Assembly: GCA_038277395.1 (NCBI GenBank)
Contig: CM076196.1
Coordinates: 32,691,935-32,755,934, forward strand
Direction: 5' to 3'
Length of the DNA: 64,000 nucleotides
Source: Dryocosmus kuriphilus
Taxonomy: Eukaryota; Arthropoda; Insecta; Hymenoptera; Cynipidae
This document shows, piece after piece, positions 54,356 to 64,000 of this stretch; position 1 is the stretch's first letter, and each line of letters begins with the position of its first letter. Under the pieces are notes generated by a model. That model was not told the origin of the DNA and searched no databases. It was given only the letters and a program-made list of their open reading frames with translations. Both the position numbers and the translations under genes were made by a program.

Positions 54356-55534
54356 TGAAAGGGTTCTCACTATTTCTTTTGTATGTTTTAATTATCGATT
54401 AAGAATATAAGTGGACTCTCGGGAGGCGAAATGAAGAATTCTTGTCGTTCTTTTAATAATTATGACAATTTCGTTTATTTGTTTGTTCTAAGCTTACAAT
54501 GAGATGTATCCTTATGTTAATCTAAAATCTATTCTACAATCATAACTTCTCTTATTCTTAAATTTATTTAATTTCCTTTTGTTTTCTCCTTTGTCAAGTT
54601 GAATCTTATATCTAACGCCTAAGACAATGTCTCGTATTTAATGTATGTCGCCTGTCTGTTGCGGATATAATTCTATTTTAACCTGGTATCTTTGATTGAT
54701 TTCGGACATCTGTCGCCAAGACAATTCTACAGTAATATCTTTATTCGTCGTTTTATGTATTCCCGCTATCTGTCGCCAAGACTTTCGTAAAATGATATTC
54801 TTTATTTGTTTTGTTTATTTCAACTATCTATCGCCAAGATACTTCTAAAATTCTTTATTCGTCGTCTTATTTGCTTCGACTATCTGTCGCCAATAACATT
54901 CTTTATTCGTCGTTTTTATCTATTCTGATTATCTATCGCCAAGATATTTCTTTAGTAATATTCTTTATTCGTCGTTTTTTTATTCCGACTATCTGTCGCC
55001 AAGACCTTCCTAAAATGACCTTCTTTGTTCGTTGTTTTTATTCTGGCTATCTATCGCCAATATCATTCTTGGTTCGTCGTTTTATTTACTCTGATTAACA
55101 TTCGCTATTTGTCGTTCTTATTCTGACTATCTATCGCCAATATAATTCTTTATTCGTCAATTCTAGGCCTGAGGGCTACCCTGAGTCTTACGCACTACTA
55201 CTCACTAGCGTGACTTAACTCGGGTGGAGGAGTAAACCCCTCGTCCTGCTTTTCACCACTAGTGAGCTTGGTTTCCCTTTGACGCGGATAGGAGAGTGAA
55301 CCCTCCGTCCTGCCTGGGTATTCCCAAGATGTGTGGCAATGCTCAAAGCCGCCACCCCAAGTGCTTTTTCGGTCCAGGATCTCGCCTTTTATTTAGCGAA
55401 CGCGCCCCCGCGAATTCCCGCGCTTCTCAGCAAAAGTGAGGGATGCTGCGAGTGCCCCTTCACGCTCGTGGACCACTGGACCTTCTTTCACTTGTTCTGC
55501 CTGCTTACAGGGGCTCTCCTACGCATACCTTACA
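54356..55534. mobile_element. Solo LTR, 1,179 bp
   Basis: Begins TGAAAGGGTTCTC and ends CGCATACCTTACA, i.e. TG…CA, with ATAT on both sides (54352-54355, 55535-55538). The site without it is visible in the inverted copy at about 63398-63425, where X and PLE-A are joined directly by a TATATA run. There is no internal retroviral-type coding region, so this is what remains after recombination between two LTRs. The 3' part is GC-rich. Confidence 0.78.
54660..55160. repeat. Minisatellite inside the solo LTR
   Basis: About nine irregular units of 45-75 bp built on ATTCTTTATTCGTCGTTTTAT followed by CGACTATCTGTCGCCAAGA. They are all direct repeats within the LTR. Confidence 0.85.
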
Positions 55535-55640
55535 ATATATAGATGTCGATGTTTTGTGTCAGGAAAAATTATAATGATTTTGAATAAAAGAGCTGGAAAA
55601 ATGACTACTTCTGACAATGTATTTCGCTCCAAAATCGAGT

Positions 55641-55683
55641 ACACAACGTTTCAAAACTGTTCCAGTTTCCTCTTTAGGTGTCC
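55641..55683 (-). ncRNA. Hammerhead-like motif with mutated core, PLE-A copy 3
   Basis: As the other PLE-A motifs but the core reads CUAAAGA: the invariant G5 is A. Stem II and GAAAC are intact. Probably inactive. Confidence 0.5.
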
Positions 55684-56194
55684 ATTTTACATCGAGTTAT
55701 ATTCCATATTGTTTAGAAAAATTTAATGTAAACAATTTTGGCATTGATAAAGTATTTTATCTGAAATTATTTTAAAATTAAAATTTGAAATAAAACTAAA
55801 TTTAGATTGAGAACAAAAATATTTTACGTGAAAGTTAGGTTAGAAAGTGTTAATAGTAATTACTTAATAAAAAGGTTCATCCTTATAAATTTGATTGTAA
55901 ACATTGATCTATTTTTACTCTAAGTGATATTAAAACAGATTAAGAGTCGATTTTTTAGACAAAGGACAGAACAAAAACAAAAAGAAGCTGGAGAAGACCA
56001 TGCTTCGTTATTTTAATCGACTCATAATGGAACCCAAATAATGCCAAAATTTGTACATGCCTGATGCATTCAGTAACGTATTTAGTCAAAAATGATTTTA
56101 TTTTACAAAACGGAATCAAGAATTACATTGTAAATTGAGCTGTAAAAATTAAGATCTGTAATAAAATTTAAACTATTATTGAATTCCCTTTTTT

Positions 56195-56776
56195 TTATAA
56201 AGAATATTTCAGCAATAAGTCTCTTGAATTTATTATTTTCAAAGTGTAAATTTGTATATTGTCCCAATCAAATTCATGAATAAAGTCCAATCTATGTTTT
56301 GTAATCACATTATGATATTTCGGATTTAGATTTACGTTTCTGAAATGTTCTTGTTTTCTCGTGTTTAAAGACCTACCAGATTGACATATATAGCATTTAT
56401 TACAATTGATGCAAGAGATTTTATAAACAATATTGGAACAATCTAATGTATCCATCGGATCTTTACCAAGTTTGATGAAAGTGTTGAATTTAGGTCCATT
56501 TCTAAACAAAAATTTGATTTTTAAATCAGATAAAATCCTTTTAATTGAAAACGAAAAATATTGGATGAAAGGAATAGAGATAACATTTTTAAAAAGTTGA
56601 TTTGTGTGTGTTATATTCGAACTTGAATTAGAATTGTAAAATTTGGAAGGACCTGTTTCAATATTTTTGTTTATAAAATGAATAGGATAACTATTAAGAA
56701 GTAAAATATCTTCAATAAATTTTAAGTTTTCATTATGAAAAGATGGATGTGATAATGTTAGAGCAGTGTTAACCAA
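56195..56776 (-). pseudogene. PLE-A reverse transcriptase C-terminus and GIY-YIG domain
   Basis: The 193-residue frame begins VNTALTLSHPSFHNENLKFI (thumb/linker, related to PLE-C 39827-39537), then FRNGPKFNTFIKLGKDPMDT, NIVYKISCINCNKCYICQSG and RSLNTRKQEHFRNV. In the GIY-YIG motif YIG has become YIC (G to C), which should harm folding. A frame change near 56240 alters the last ~15 residues (QIYTLKIINSRD). Fuller than the copy at 1377-1892. Confidence 0.85.
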
Positions 56777-56941
56777 ATTTAAAACAATAGCTCGTTTTTG
56801 TTGAATTGGGTGGTTGGACAGAAAATTTATGTATCTGCCCGAAAAAGTTTTTTCCGTGGATTTGTAATCTCAATAATAAACCAATTCCAGATGACATTAA
56901 TGATATTTCAAGATTAGGGGAAAATTTTAGTTTCACCAATT

Positions 56942-57220
56942 TTGGCTGATATTGTTATGCAGGACTTAGAGGCTTTCATTTTTAAAAAGTTGAATTTTAA
57001 AATGCACACATATGTGAGATACGTAGACGACACTTTTTTAATTATCCCAAAAGATAAACTACATTACATTTTAGAAAATTTTAACTCTTATCATGAAAAT
57101 ATTAATTTCACTTACGAAGTCCAAGAAAATGACTCCATTTCATTTCTAAACGTCAAGATTATTAAAAATTCAGAAAACTTAATTATAACCTATTTGAAAA
57201 ATAAAATAATTTTTGACTAA
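56942..57220 (+). pseudogene. PLE-A reverse transcriptase fragment with YVDD
   Basis: Reads ADIVMQDLEAFIFKKLNF, then HTYVRYVDDTFLIIPKDKLH (motif C), and INFTYEVQENDSISFLNVKI. Related to PLE-C 43765-43475. Upstream bases 56905-56941 look like a degraded motif B (frame lost). It ends where the inverted terminal repeat starts. It is opposite in direction to the adjoining nuclease. Confidence 0.85.
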
Positions 57221-57387
57221 GTACGTTATTGAACACATCAGGCATGTACAAATTTTGGCATTATTTGGGTTCCATTATGAGTCGATTAAAATAACGAAGC
57301 ATGGTCTTCTCCAGCTTCTTTTTGTTTTTGTTCTGTCCTTTGTCTAAAGAATCGAATCTTAATCTGTTTTAATATCACTTACAAGGA

Positions 57388-59165
57388 AGGTATCTCAGGT
57401 GTCCCTCACCGATTTTAATGATTCTTTGATATGTCGTAGGGCATCGAAAAACAAGACACATACGATTTTTTTTTATCGGCGGAAAAAACGGTTTTAGGGG
57501 GTGAAATAGACCCTTAAAGTTAGGGGTGTAAAGGGATGTTTTCATGATTTTTTATAGAACGAGTTAATATTTTTTAACCAAACTGGGTGGAAGATTTATA
57601 TTACTGAAAGTGATGTAAAACGTCAATTTATTGACAATATCTGAATTGTTTATTACCATAATTAATAACAAAATTATGAAAAATTCTATAAAAAATGATC
57701 TTGAAGATTCAATTTTCGGCCGAAAAATCTGAAAAAAATATATGTTACACAGAAATACATACCCCAGTTAAATTATTTATGAGTTTTAAAAAATAATGGT
57801 TTTTACGGGAGTTAACCACCCCTCATATAAGAAAATGAAATTTTTTTTCATAATTTGAGGGGCATCGAAAAACAAGACACATGTGATTTTTTTTTATCGG
57901 CGGAAAAACGGTTTTAGGGGGTGAAATAGACCCTTAAAGTTAGGGGTGTAAAGGGATGTTTTCATGATTTTTTATAGAACGAGTTAATATTTTTTAACCA
58001 AACTGGGTGGAAAATTTATATTACTGAAAGTGATGTAAAACGTCAATTTATTGACAATATCTGGATTGCTTATTACCATAATTAATAACAAAATTATGAA
58101 AATTTCTATAAAAAATGATCTTAAAGATTCAATTTTCGGCTGAAAAATCTGAAAAAAATATATGTTACACAGAAATACATACCCCAGTTAAAAGATTTAT
58201 GAGTTTTAAAGAAGAATTGGTTTTTACGGGGGTTAACCACCCCTCATATTTATTTTCGAATAACGTCAAGAAAATGAAATTTTTTTTTATAAGTTGTAGG
58301 GCATCGAAAAACAAGACACATGTGATTTTTTTTATCGGCGCAAAAACGGTTTTAGGGGGTGAAATAGACCCTTAAAGTTAGGGGTTTAAAGGGATGTTTT
58401 CATGATTTTTTATAGAACGAGTTAATATTTTTTAACCAAACTGGGTGGAAAATTTATATTACTGAAAGTGATGTAAAACGTCAATTTATTGACAATATCT
58501 GAATTGCTTATTACCATAATTAATAACAAAATTATGAAAAATTCTATAAAAAATGATCTTAAAGATTCAATTTTCGGCTGAAAAATCTGAAAAAAATATA
58601 TGTTACACAGAAATACATACCCCAGTTAAAGCTTTTAAGAGTTTTAAAGAAGAATTGGTTTTTACGGGGGTTAACCACCCCTCATATTTATTTTCGAATA
58701 ACGTAAAGAAAATGAAATTTTTTTTCATAAGTTGTAGGGCATCGAAAAACAAGACACGTGTGATTTTTTTTATCGGCGCAAAAAAAAACGGTTTTAGGGG
58801 GTGAAATAGACCCTTAAAGTTAGGGGTGTAAAGGGATGTTTTCATGATTTTTTATAGAACGGGTTAATATTTTTTAAGCAAACTGGGTGGAAAATGTATA
58901 TTACTGAAAGTGATGTAAAACGTCAATTTATTGACAATATCTGAATTGCTTATTACCGTAATTAATAACAAAATTATGAAAATTTCTATAAAAAATGATC
59001 TTAAAGATTCAATTTTCGGCTGAAAAATCTGAAAAAAAATATATATTACACAGAAATACATACCCCAGTTAAAGCATTCATGAGTTTTAAAGAAGAATTG
59101 GTTTTTACGGGGGTTAACCACCCCTCATATTTATTTTCGAATAACGTCAAGAAAATGAATTTTTG
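57388..59165. repeat. Satellite-like tandem array, ~438-bp unit, four copies
   Basis: GCATCGAAAAACAAGACACA starts copies at 57441, 57862, 58301 and 58739, spacing 421, 439 and 438. The unit includes TTTTAGGGGGTGAAATAGAC, AACCAAACTGGGTGGAA and GGGGGTTAACCACCCCTCAT. Copies 2-4 are almost identical and the first has a 17-base deletion at its end. Short open frames inside repeat with the unit and are not genes. Confidence 0.93.
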
Positions 59166-59494
59166 TTTTCATAAAAGTCGTTTATTTCAACAATTTTTCC
59201 ATTGTAACTCTTATAAGGGGTTCCAAGTGATTGTGCAATTACTATAATTGAAAAAAGAATTATTAACAGCATTATCGATTAATTTACATTATTAATTTAT
59301 ACGGGAAAGAGGCATTTATGCTTTTATCTCCCTATATCTTTTGATGTATCGATTTCTTTGTTATTAATCGTACAGTATTTTTTTTCTACTTTTTTACGAG
59401 TGGTAATGAATTATGTTATTTTCATACTATCAGAAAAATCGTGATGTATTTTACAAATGAAAATCTTGAAAATGTATCTATCATTATAATTCAC
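59166..59494. other. Unassigned AT-rich sequence
   Basis: No repeat, gene or RNA recognised between the satellite and the next inverted-repeat element. Confidence 0.4.
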
Positions 59495-60458
59495 GGAGAA
59501 AAATGGTTCAGCTAGCCCAGCAATTTTCGTGTTGCTAAACATTGTTTTGTATTCACAACAATACGACTAGCTAATACAGCAAATTCACTGCTATCGCAGC
59601 AAATTTCATGTAGTTGTAATGCCAAAAAAAATTAATTAATATAAATTGCTGGGGTTGCAAGGAAACTTGCTCTCATTACTAATTCGTATTGCTGTGCGTA
59701 GAAACTTGCTGCGGCAGCTGATTGGTTTGCTCGGCCAACAAACGAATGCTTACAATTGGCGCCAATATGACCAATATGGCGGCAATGGACGCGTGTGTAA
59801 TGAGCACAAGTATGAGGAACGTGAGGTCGTGTGAATCAGTGTGAACGGACGCCATGCGTGATACAGATTACAGCGTAATATAACTAGGATATAACAGTGC
59901 AGATCGTGTAGGTAGTGTATTTTCAAAAGTGTTTCAAAAGTGACAGTGATGGCTGATGAGACGCAGGAGACCATAGAATCTCTACTGATTCGCTGGTGCG
60001 GATCAGAAGAGTTAGTCCGAACTTTTCAAGGTAAAATTTTGATTTTAAGTTTTGTGGTTTTGTGTTGAACATCCAGTGTCCTAAAGACGTTTTCGTGACA
60101 TGTGACGTTTAAAAAAAACATTAAGACGGACATAGAAGTCCTATAGGGACGTCTTCAGGATGTCCTAAAGGCGACTCATGTCCCCGTGCCCACTGTAGTG
60201 CCTTCCGTAGATTTAGCAATCGAAAGTGACTGTTATAGCAAATTTGGATTTGTAAACGTTGCAAGACATACTTAGCTGATTCATATTGCTGCAAACTAAG
60301 ACTGCTAATGACAGCAAGAAAGATTTGTTGTGCTAGCAAAATCATAGTAGCAATTTAAATTTGTACTTACAGCAAGGAAATTTGTATGCTCTATATCAAC
60401 AAATAAGTTTTGCTGGGGTAGCAAAAAAATTGCTGTCCCAGCAAATTTTTTTTCTCCG
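59495..60458. mobile_element. Inverted-repeat element with CGGAGAAAAA ends
   Basis: Left end CGGAGAAAAATGG … AGCCCAGCAATTTT, right end AAAAATTGCTGTCCCAGCAA … TTTTTCTCCG. Many AGCAA/TTGCT motifs lie between. No clear target duplication. A central GC-richer part (59760-60030) looks like promoter plus first exon of a gene, and a small sequence at 60075-60200 (CCTATAGGGACGTC…) may be a further insert. Confidence 0.6.
59949..60030 (+). CDS. Possible captured first exon (28 codons)
   Basis: ATG in a good context (GTGACAGTGATGG) opens MADETQETIESLLIRWCGSE and ELVRTFQ, followed by GTAAAATTTT at 60031, a plausible donor. The upstream 150 bases are GC-richer than the surroundings. The SLLIRW…ELVRTFQ pattern resembles the start of a SAM-like helical domain seen in many uncharacterised insect proteins; that is from memory and weak. 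No downstream exon is found in the window. Confidence 0.4.
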
Positions 60459-60686
60459 ATTTAGGTACTGCTGACAGCTAGCGAAAAACTAGTAAGAATA
60501 TTTGTGAGAAATATGATTTTCATAACGAGCATCATAGTAAGTATGTAATTTTTTCAATTTCTTATCCAAAAAATACAAACTTATATCAAGAAAAAAATCA
60601 TTTTTATATTTTAAATGCATAAAACACAATAAAGGAATAAGATAAATAAGTAAAAATTCCTAATTTTAAATGCGTTTTAAATCTAG
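60459..60686. other. Intron-like sequence before the pogo-type remnant
   Basis: AT-rich, ending in TTTTAAATCTAG, which fits a splice acceptor for the next fragment. Nothing else recognised. Confidence 0.35.
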
Positions 60687-61241
60687 ATCATTTTAAAATT
60701 TGGTTGGAGAAAGTCTTCTTTCCAAATACAGGACCTAATAGCATATTATTAATTGATTCTTGGAGTGGCCATTGTTCCAAAGCAGTAGAAGAAAAAACAC
60801 CTGCTAATAAAGTTGTAAGCGTGAAAAAAATTCCAGGTGGAACAACAGGAAATATTCAACCACTCGATAAATATGGATTCCGAATTTGGAAAAATTATGT
60901 TCGACATTTTTCAGATACTGTTATGGCAATGAACTGCGACATGAAATTACATGAAAGAAATAACATTATAAAACTGCAATCGTTAGTTCATGATCAATTT
61001 TTCTTCTCCGCGGTATAGAAATTTATTCAAATATTCATGGTATGCTAGCCGGTATGTGGATGAAAAACCTGGAAATTTTGAAAATCCTGTTGATTTTAGT
61101 TTCGGAGATTCTTGCGAAACACGCTGCCAAATTGAAGGTTGTAAAAATGTGGCTTTAATACGGTATGGTTGGTGTAAAAAATCGTTGTGTTTCAAACACT
61201 TATTTGAAGATTACCACTATTGCTCCAAATTTGAACAGTAA
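60687..61241 (+). pseudogene. pogo/DDE_1-type transposase C-terminal fragment
   Basis: After a possible acceptor at 60685-60686 the frame reads FKIWLEKVFFPNTGPNSI, LLIDSWSGHC (second catalytic Asp), IPGGTTGNIQPLDKYGFRIW (third Asp in QPLD) and NNIIKLQSLVHDQF. A one-base frameshift near 61000 moves it to NFSSPRYRNLFKYSWYASRY and a C-terminal cluster CQIEGCKNVALIRYGWCKKS LCFKH (written with a break) ending EDYHYC. The Cys/His tail looks like a zinc-binding motif. The N-terminal half is absent. It may be a retained fragment of a transposase gene family found in insects. Confidence 0.75.
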
Positions 61242-61281
61242 AATAAATAAAATGATCGACGTTTGAGGAATATTGAATGTA

Positions 61282-62549
61282 CAGACAGTTCCACAAGAAA
61301 GAAAACGCGTTTTCTCGAAAAGTTTTAAAGATTTTTGTTCGTTTCTCTTTTGGCCTGACTGTACGTTTCAAGGGCAAGAGCGGAACCGCCGATTTGGTTC
61401 AGTCTTATTCGAGGTGTCGGATAGTGAATAAGTTTGCGCAATGAGTGCAGTATACGCTAAACGGTTCAAAGCTGTGTTTTTGTGCAGCAATGCACACGGA
61501 CCAAAACTTTCATACTCAGCTGCTGCTAAAGTGCTTAAAAAGTCTAAGTACTTCGTGCAAAAGTGGGTGGAGCGGTATAGGGACACAAAAGCTGTTGACG
61601 ATCTTCCAGGAAAAGGAGAAACGCGAGCAACGTCCAGCAAGGAGGATAAGGGGATCATCGCACTATTCAAGAGCAACCCCACTCTACGGCTGCGCGAAGC
61701 CAAGGCTAAGCTAGCGGAGAAGGGATTAGACGTTAGTATAAACACCATAAGACGCAGATTAGCTGAGGCAAACATGCAGTACCGTAGCACGAGGCAGAAA
61801 CCCCTGCTCTCAGAAGTGCACATGCAAAAACGGCTGTCATGGGCTATGGAAAATAATGATCGCGATTGGTCAAATGTGATTTTTTTCCGACGAAGCATCC
61901 TTTTGGGCATGGGTTCCAATAAAACGTGCCTGGTCAGGCAAAGGTGAGCGGTTCCTCCAGCGAACTGTTAAACATCCAGTAAAGATCCATGTTTGGGGAT
62001 GCTTCTCACAGCGCGGTTTTGGCTGTTTAGAGCTGTTCACTGAGAACCTGAACGCGGAAAAAATGGTCAAAATCTACAAGCATGGTCTTCTGAGGTCTGC
62101 AGAAAAGATGTTTGGGGCCAATAATGAGGTTTGGATCCTTCAAGAGGACAACGATCTCAAACATTGCAGTCGCCTCTGCAAGAACTGGAAAGCTGAAAAT
62201 GGCGTCGTCACCTTGGCCTGGCTTTCACAATCTCCTGATGCCAATCCGATTGAAAATGTGTGGAGTGTCGTTAAGAGAAAACTTGCAGAAAGGCGTGTAT
62301 TCACCCTCAAGCAGCTCTCTCGACGAATTAGAGAGGTGTGGCGATCTCTATCTTTAGAATATGCTGAAAAATTAGTCAAGAGCATGCCCAGAAGATGCCA
62401 GGCCATTATCGAGAATAATGGCGATTGGACCATTTATTAAGGTAAGTCCTCCCTAGTTTTTAAAGCGTTTTTTCATGCCAAAAAAGAAAAATAAAGTTTT
62501 CTTTAAAACTTTTCGAGAAAACGCGTATTCTTTCTTGTGGAACAGACTG
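61282..62549 (+). mobile_element. Tc1/mariner element with 49-bp inverted ends
   Basis: Starts CAGACAGTTCCACAAGAAAG and ends with the inverse of CAGTCTGTTCCACAAGAAAG; TA on both sides (61280-61281, 62550-62551). Identity between ends continues through AACGCGTTTTCTCGAAAAG. 1,268 bp, with one transposase gene. The right flank is inside the PLE-A nuclease gene but the left flank is not PLE sequence. Confidence 0.93.
61441..62440 (+). pseudogene. Tc1-like DD34E transposase, one frameshift
   Basis: ATG 61441 opens MSAVYAKRFKAVFLCSNAHG with an N-terminal paired-type helix-turn-helix (YSAAAKVLKKSKYFVQKWVE) and a second one (NPTLRLREAKAKLAEKGLDV). The first catalytic Asp lies in FSDEASFW, but an extra T in a T-run near 61885 shifts the frame. 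The rest is in another frame: KHPVKIHVWGCFSQRGFGCL, ILQEDNDLKHCSR (second Asp) and SPDANPIENVWSVVKRKL (Glu), with 34 residues between the last two. It stops at 62440. A single indel makes this a recent casualty. Confidence 0.9.
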
Positions 62550-62551
62550 TA

Positions 62552-62770
62552 GGTCAATCTGGTAGGTTTTTAAATACGAGAAAACAAGAACATTTCAGAA
62601 ACGTAAATCTAAATCCGAAATATCATAATGTGATTACAAAACATAGATTGGACTTTAATCATGAATTTGATTGGGACAATATACAAATTTTACACTCTGA
62701 AAATAATAAATTCAAGAGACTTATTGCTGAAATGTTCTTTATAAAAAAAAGAACTTCAATAATAGTTTAA
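62552..62770 (+). pseudogene. GIY-YIG endonuclease fragment of PLE-A copy 4
   Basis: GQSGRFLNTRKQEHFRNVNL, then KYHNVITKHRLDFNHEFDWD and NNKFKRLIAEMFFIKK. The GIY half is missing because the Tc1 element cuts just before GQSGR at the codon-spanning TA. The tail frame ends at 62770 by a small indel relative to 1377-1892. Confidence 0.85.
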
Positions 62771-63257
62771 ATTTTATTACAAATCTTCATTTTTACAGCT
62801 CAATTTACAATGTAATTCTTGCTTCCGTTTTGTAAAATAAAATAATTTTTGACTAAATACGTTACTGAATACATCAGGCATGTACAAATTTTGGCATTAT
62901 TTGGGTTCCATTATGAGTCGATTAAAATAACGAAGCATGGTCTTCTCCAGCTTCTTTTTGTTTTTGTTCTGTCCTTTGTCTAAAAAATCGACTCTTGATC
63001 TGTTTTAATATCACTTAGAGTAAAAATAGATCAATGTTTACAATCAAATTTATAAGGATGAACCTTTTTTCGTAAGTAATTACTATTAGCACTTTCTAAC
63101 CTAACTTTCACGTAAAATATTTTTGTTCTCAACCTAAATTTAGTTTTATTTCAAATTTTAATTTAAAAATAATTTCAGATAAAATACTTCAATCAATGCC
63201 AAAATTTTTTACATTAAATTTTTCTAAACAACATGGATTATAACTCGATGTAAAATG

Positions 63258-63299
63258 GACACCTGAAGAGGAAACTGGAACAGTTTTGAAACGTTGTGT
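63258..63299 (+). ncRNA. Hammerhead-ribozyme-like motif, PLE-A copy 4
   Basis: ACAC, CUGAAGA, AAACUG-GAA-CAGUUU, GAAAC, ACGU, U, GUGU. All core bases intact and identical to 2058-2099. Confidence 0.6.
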
Positions 63300-63420
63300 A
63301 CTCGATTTTGGAGCGAAATACATTGTCAGAAGTAGTCATTTTTCCAGCTCTTTTATTCAAAATCATTATAATTTTTCCTGACACAAAACATCGACATCTA
63401 TATATATATATATAAATTTT

Positions 63421-63852
63421 AATAAAAAATGTTATAAGTAAATTTGTTCGAAAACGGGTCTAGCAGGACTATCCCGTTGAAAATATTAATTTGTATTAAT
63501 TTAAATATTTTGTTTTAAAGTTTAAGTGTCACATTTTTTTGTTGAAAAGTTGTAAATTTAACTATTATTCAGCAATTTTTGGTTACTCTTTTTCTGAAAA
63601 TATGATTACTATTTTACTATTTTTTGAGCCTTGAGCAGTTCCGAGCCGTGAGTAAAACTAATATTTCAGTATTTAATTTCGACTTAAAATGATAATTACT
63701 TAATTAAAATCAATTAATTGACACAGAATAAGAGATACATAATTTTTTTAATAATTTTAATGAATTTAAAAATGAACTGAAACGCTCCATTAGGTTCATA
63801 TTCAAACTCAGGGTTGCTATAAAACCTGCAAAAGTCATGGGGTTTTCAAAAA
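63421..63852. repeat. Repeat X, inverted copy
   Basis: Inverse of 53915-54351. It ends GGGGTTTTCAAAAA where the second Tc1 fragment begins; the join shares AAAA with the Tc1 sequence. Confidence 0.8.
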
Positions 63853-64000
63853 GGAGAAACGCGAGCAACGTCCAGCAAGGAGGATAAGGGGATCATCGCA
63901 CTATTCAAGCGCAACCCCCACTCTACGGCTGCGCGAAGCCAAGGCTAAGCTAGCGGAGAAGGGATTAGACGTTAGTATAAACACCATAAGACGCAGATTA
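63853..64000 (+). mobile_element. Second Tc1 fragment, cut by the window end
   Basis: Matches 61617-61763 of the Tc1 transposase gene almost exactly, with one substitution (AGCGC for AGAGC) and one extra C in a C-run. It starts mid-gene, so its left part was lost by deletion or recombination at the AAAA junction. Confidence 0.9.

Larger units (their letters stand above)
55535..57387. mobile_element. PLE-A, copy 3, internally rearranged
   Basis: Left terminal repeat 55535-56110, GIY-YIG on the minus strand, then at about 56850-56905 a switch to a plus-strand reverse transcriptase fragment, and an inverted partial terminal repeat at 57205-57387. The two coding parts point in opposite directions, so an inversion or two overlapping insertions must have occurred. 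A satellite array begins at its right edge. Confidence 0.8.
62550..63420 (+). mobile_element. PLE-A, copy 4
   Basis: Begins mid-nuclease directly after the Tc1 element, then terminal repeat sequence to the TATATA run at ~63400-63415. It is inverted relative to copy 3. With repeat X (63421-63852) it mirrors the arrangement at 53915-56240. Confidence 0.85.

Noticed and set aside
58115..58845. Repeated ~85-residue frames in the satellite
   Set aside because: They recur only because the DNA unit recurs, exist on both strands, and the first unit lacks them.
57441..59160. Tandem repeats as a CRISPR array or a repeated gene
   Set aside because: The 438-bp direct repeats have no spacers, and their open frames are short and simply repeat with the unit.
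60704..61018. Intact host gene encoding a DDE endonuclease domain
   Set aside because: Only the C-terminal part is present, with a frameshift near 61000 and no upstream exon found in the window.

Overview
This is eukaryotic DNA: GT-AG introns, AT-rich unique sequence, and dense layers of retrotransposons and DNA transposons. The mix of Penelope-like elements, Tc1/mariner, pogo, hAT, a tRNA-derived SINE and an insect-like SLC26 protein suggests an insect. A hymenopteran is my guess, from remembered similarity of the SLC26 C-terminus, and is not proven. There is no bacterial operon structure, CRISPR array or rRNA.

Only one host gene is convincing. It is the 3' end of a plus-strand SLC26-type sulfate/anion transporter (SLC26A11-like), with four exons at 7521-7747, 7836-8009, 14754-14916 and 33179-33327. 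They encode the last membrane segments, the STAS domain and the C-terminus. Its second and third introns are about 6.7 kb and 18.3 kb because of transposon insertion. Almost everything else is mobile DNA.

Layout. 1-2175: degenerate AT-rich repeat and a folded Penelope-like element (PLE-A). 2599-7350: DNA transposon with ~210-bp inverted ends, carrying a LINE fragment, a broken CMC-like transposase gene and a small element with 160-bp tandem repeats. 7521-8009: SLC26 exons. 8377-10121: LINE derivative without ORF2. 10725-14000: large fold-back. 14399-14693: SINE with a perfect 19-bp target duplication. 15251-32604: two PLE-B copies in opposite orientation, hosting an ORF2-less LINE, a CMC-like element with 570-bp inverted ends, a hAT and a 4.9-kb LINE. 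32848-34109: MITEs around the last SLC26 exon. 36386-45767: PLE-C with a 15-bp target duplication, hosting a pogo element and a MITE that itself holds a hAT. 46712-49797: second LINE. 52805-57387: PLE-A copies and a solo LTR. 57388-59165: 438-bp satellite. 59495-60458: inverted-repeat element carrying a possible first exon. 60687-64000: pogo-type remnant, Tc1 element, PLE-A copy and a second Tc1 fragment.

The most interesting signal is a hammerhead-ribozyme-like motif in the terminal repeats of all three PLE families: CUGANGA-like core, stem II, GAAAC, then a self-complementary ACGU in place of a normal stem III, with stem I closing around it. The nested insertions also give several empty-site/filled-site comparisons inside one window, so insertion order and target duplications can be read directly.
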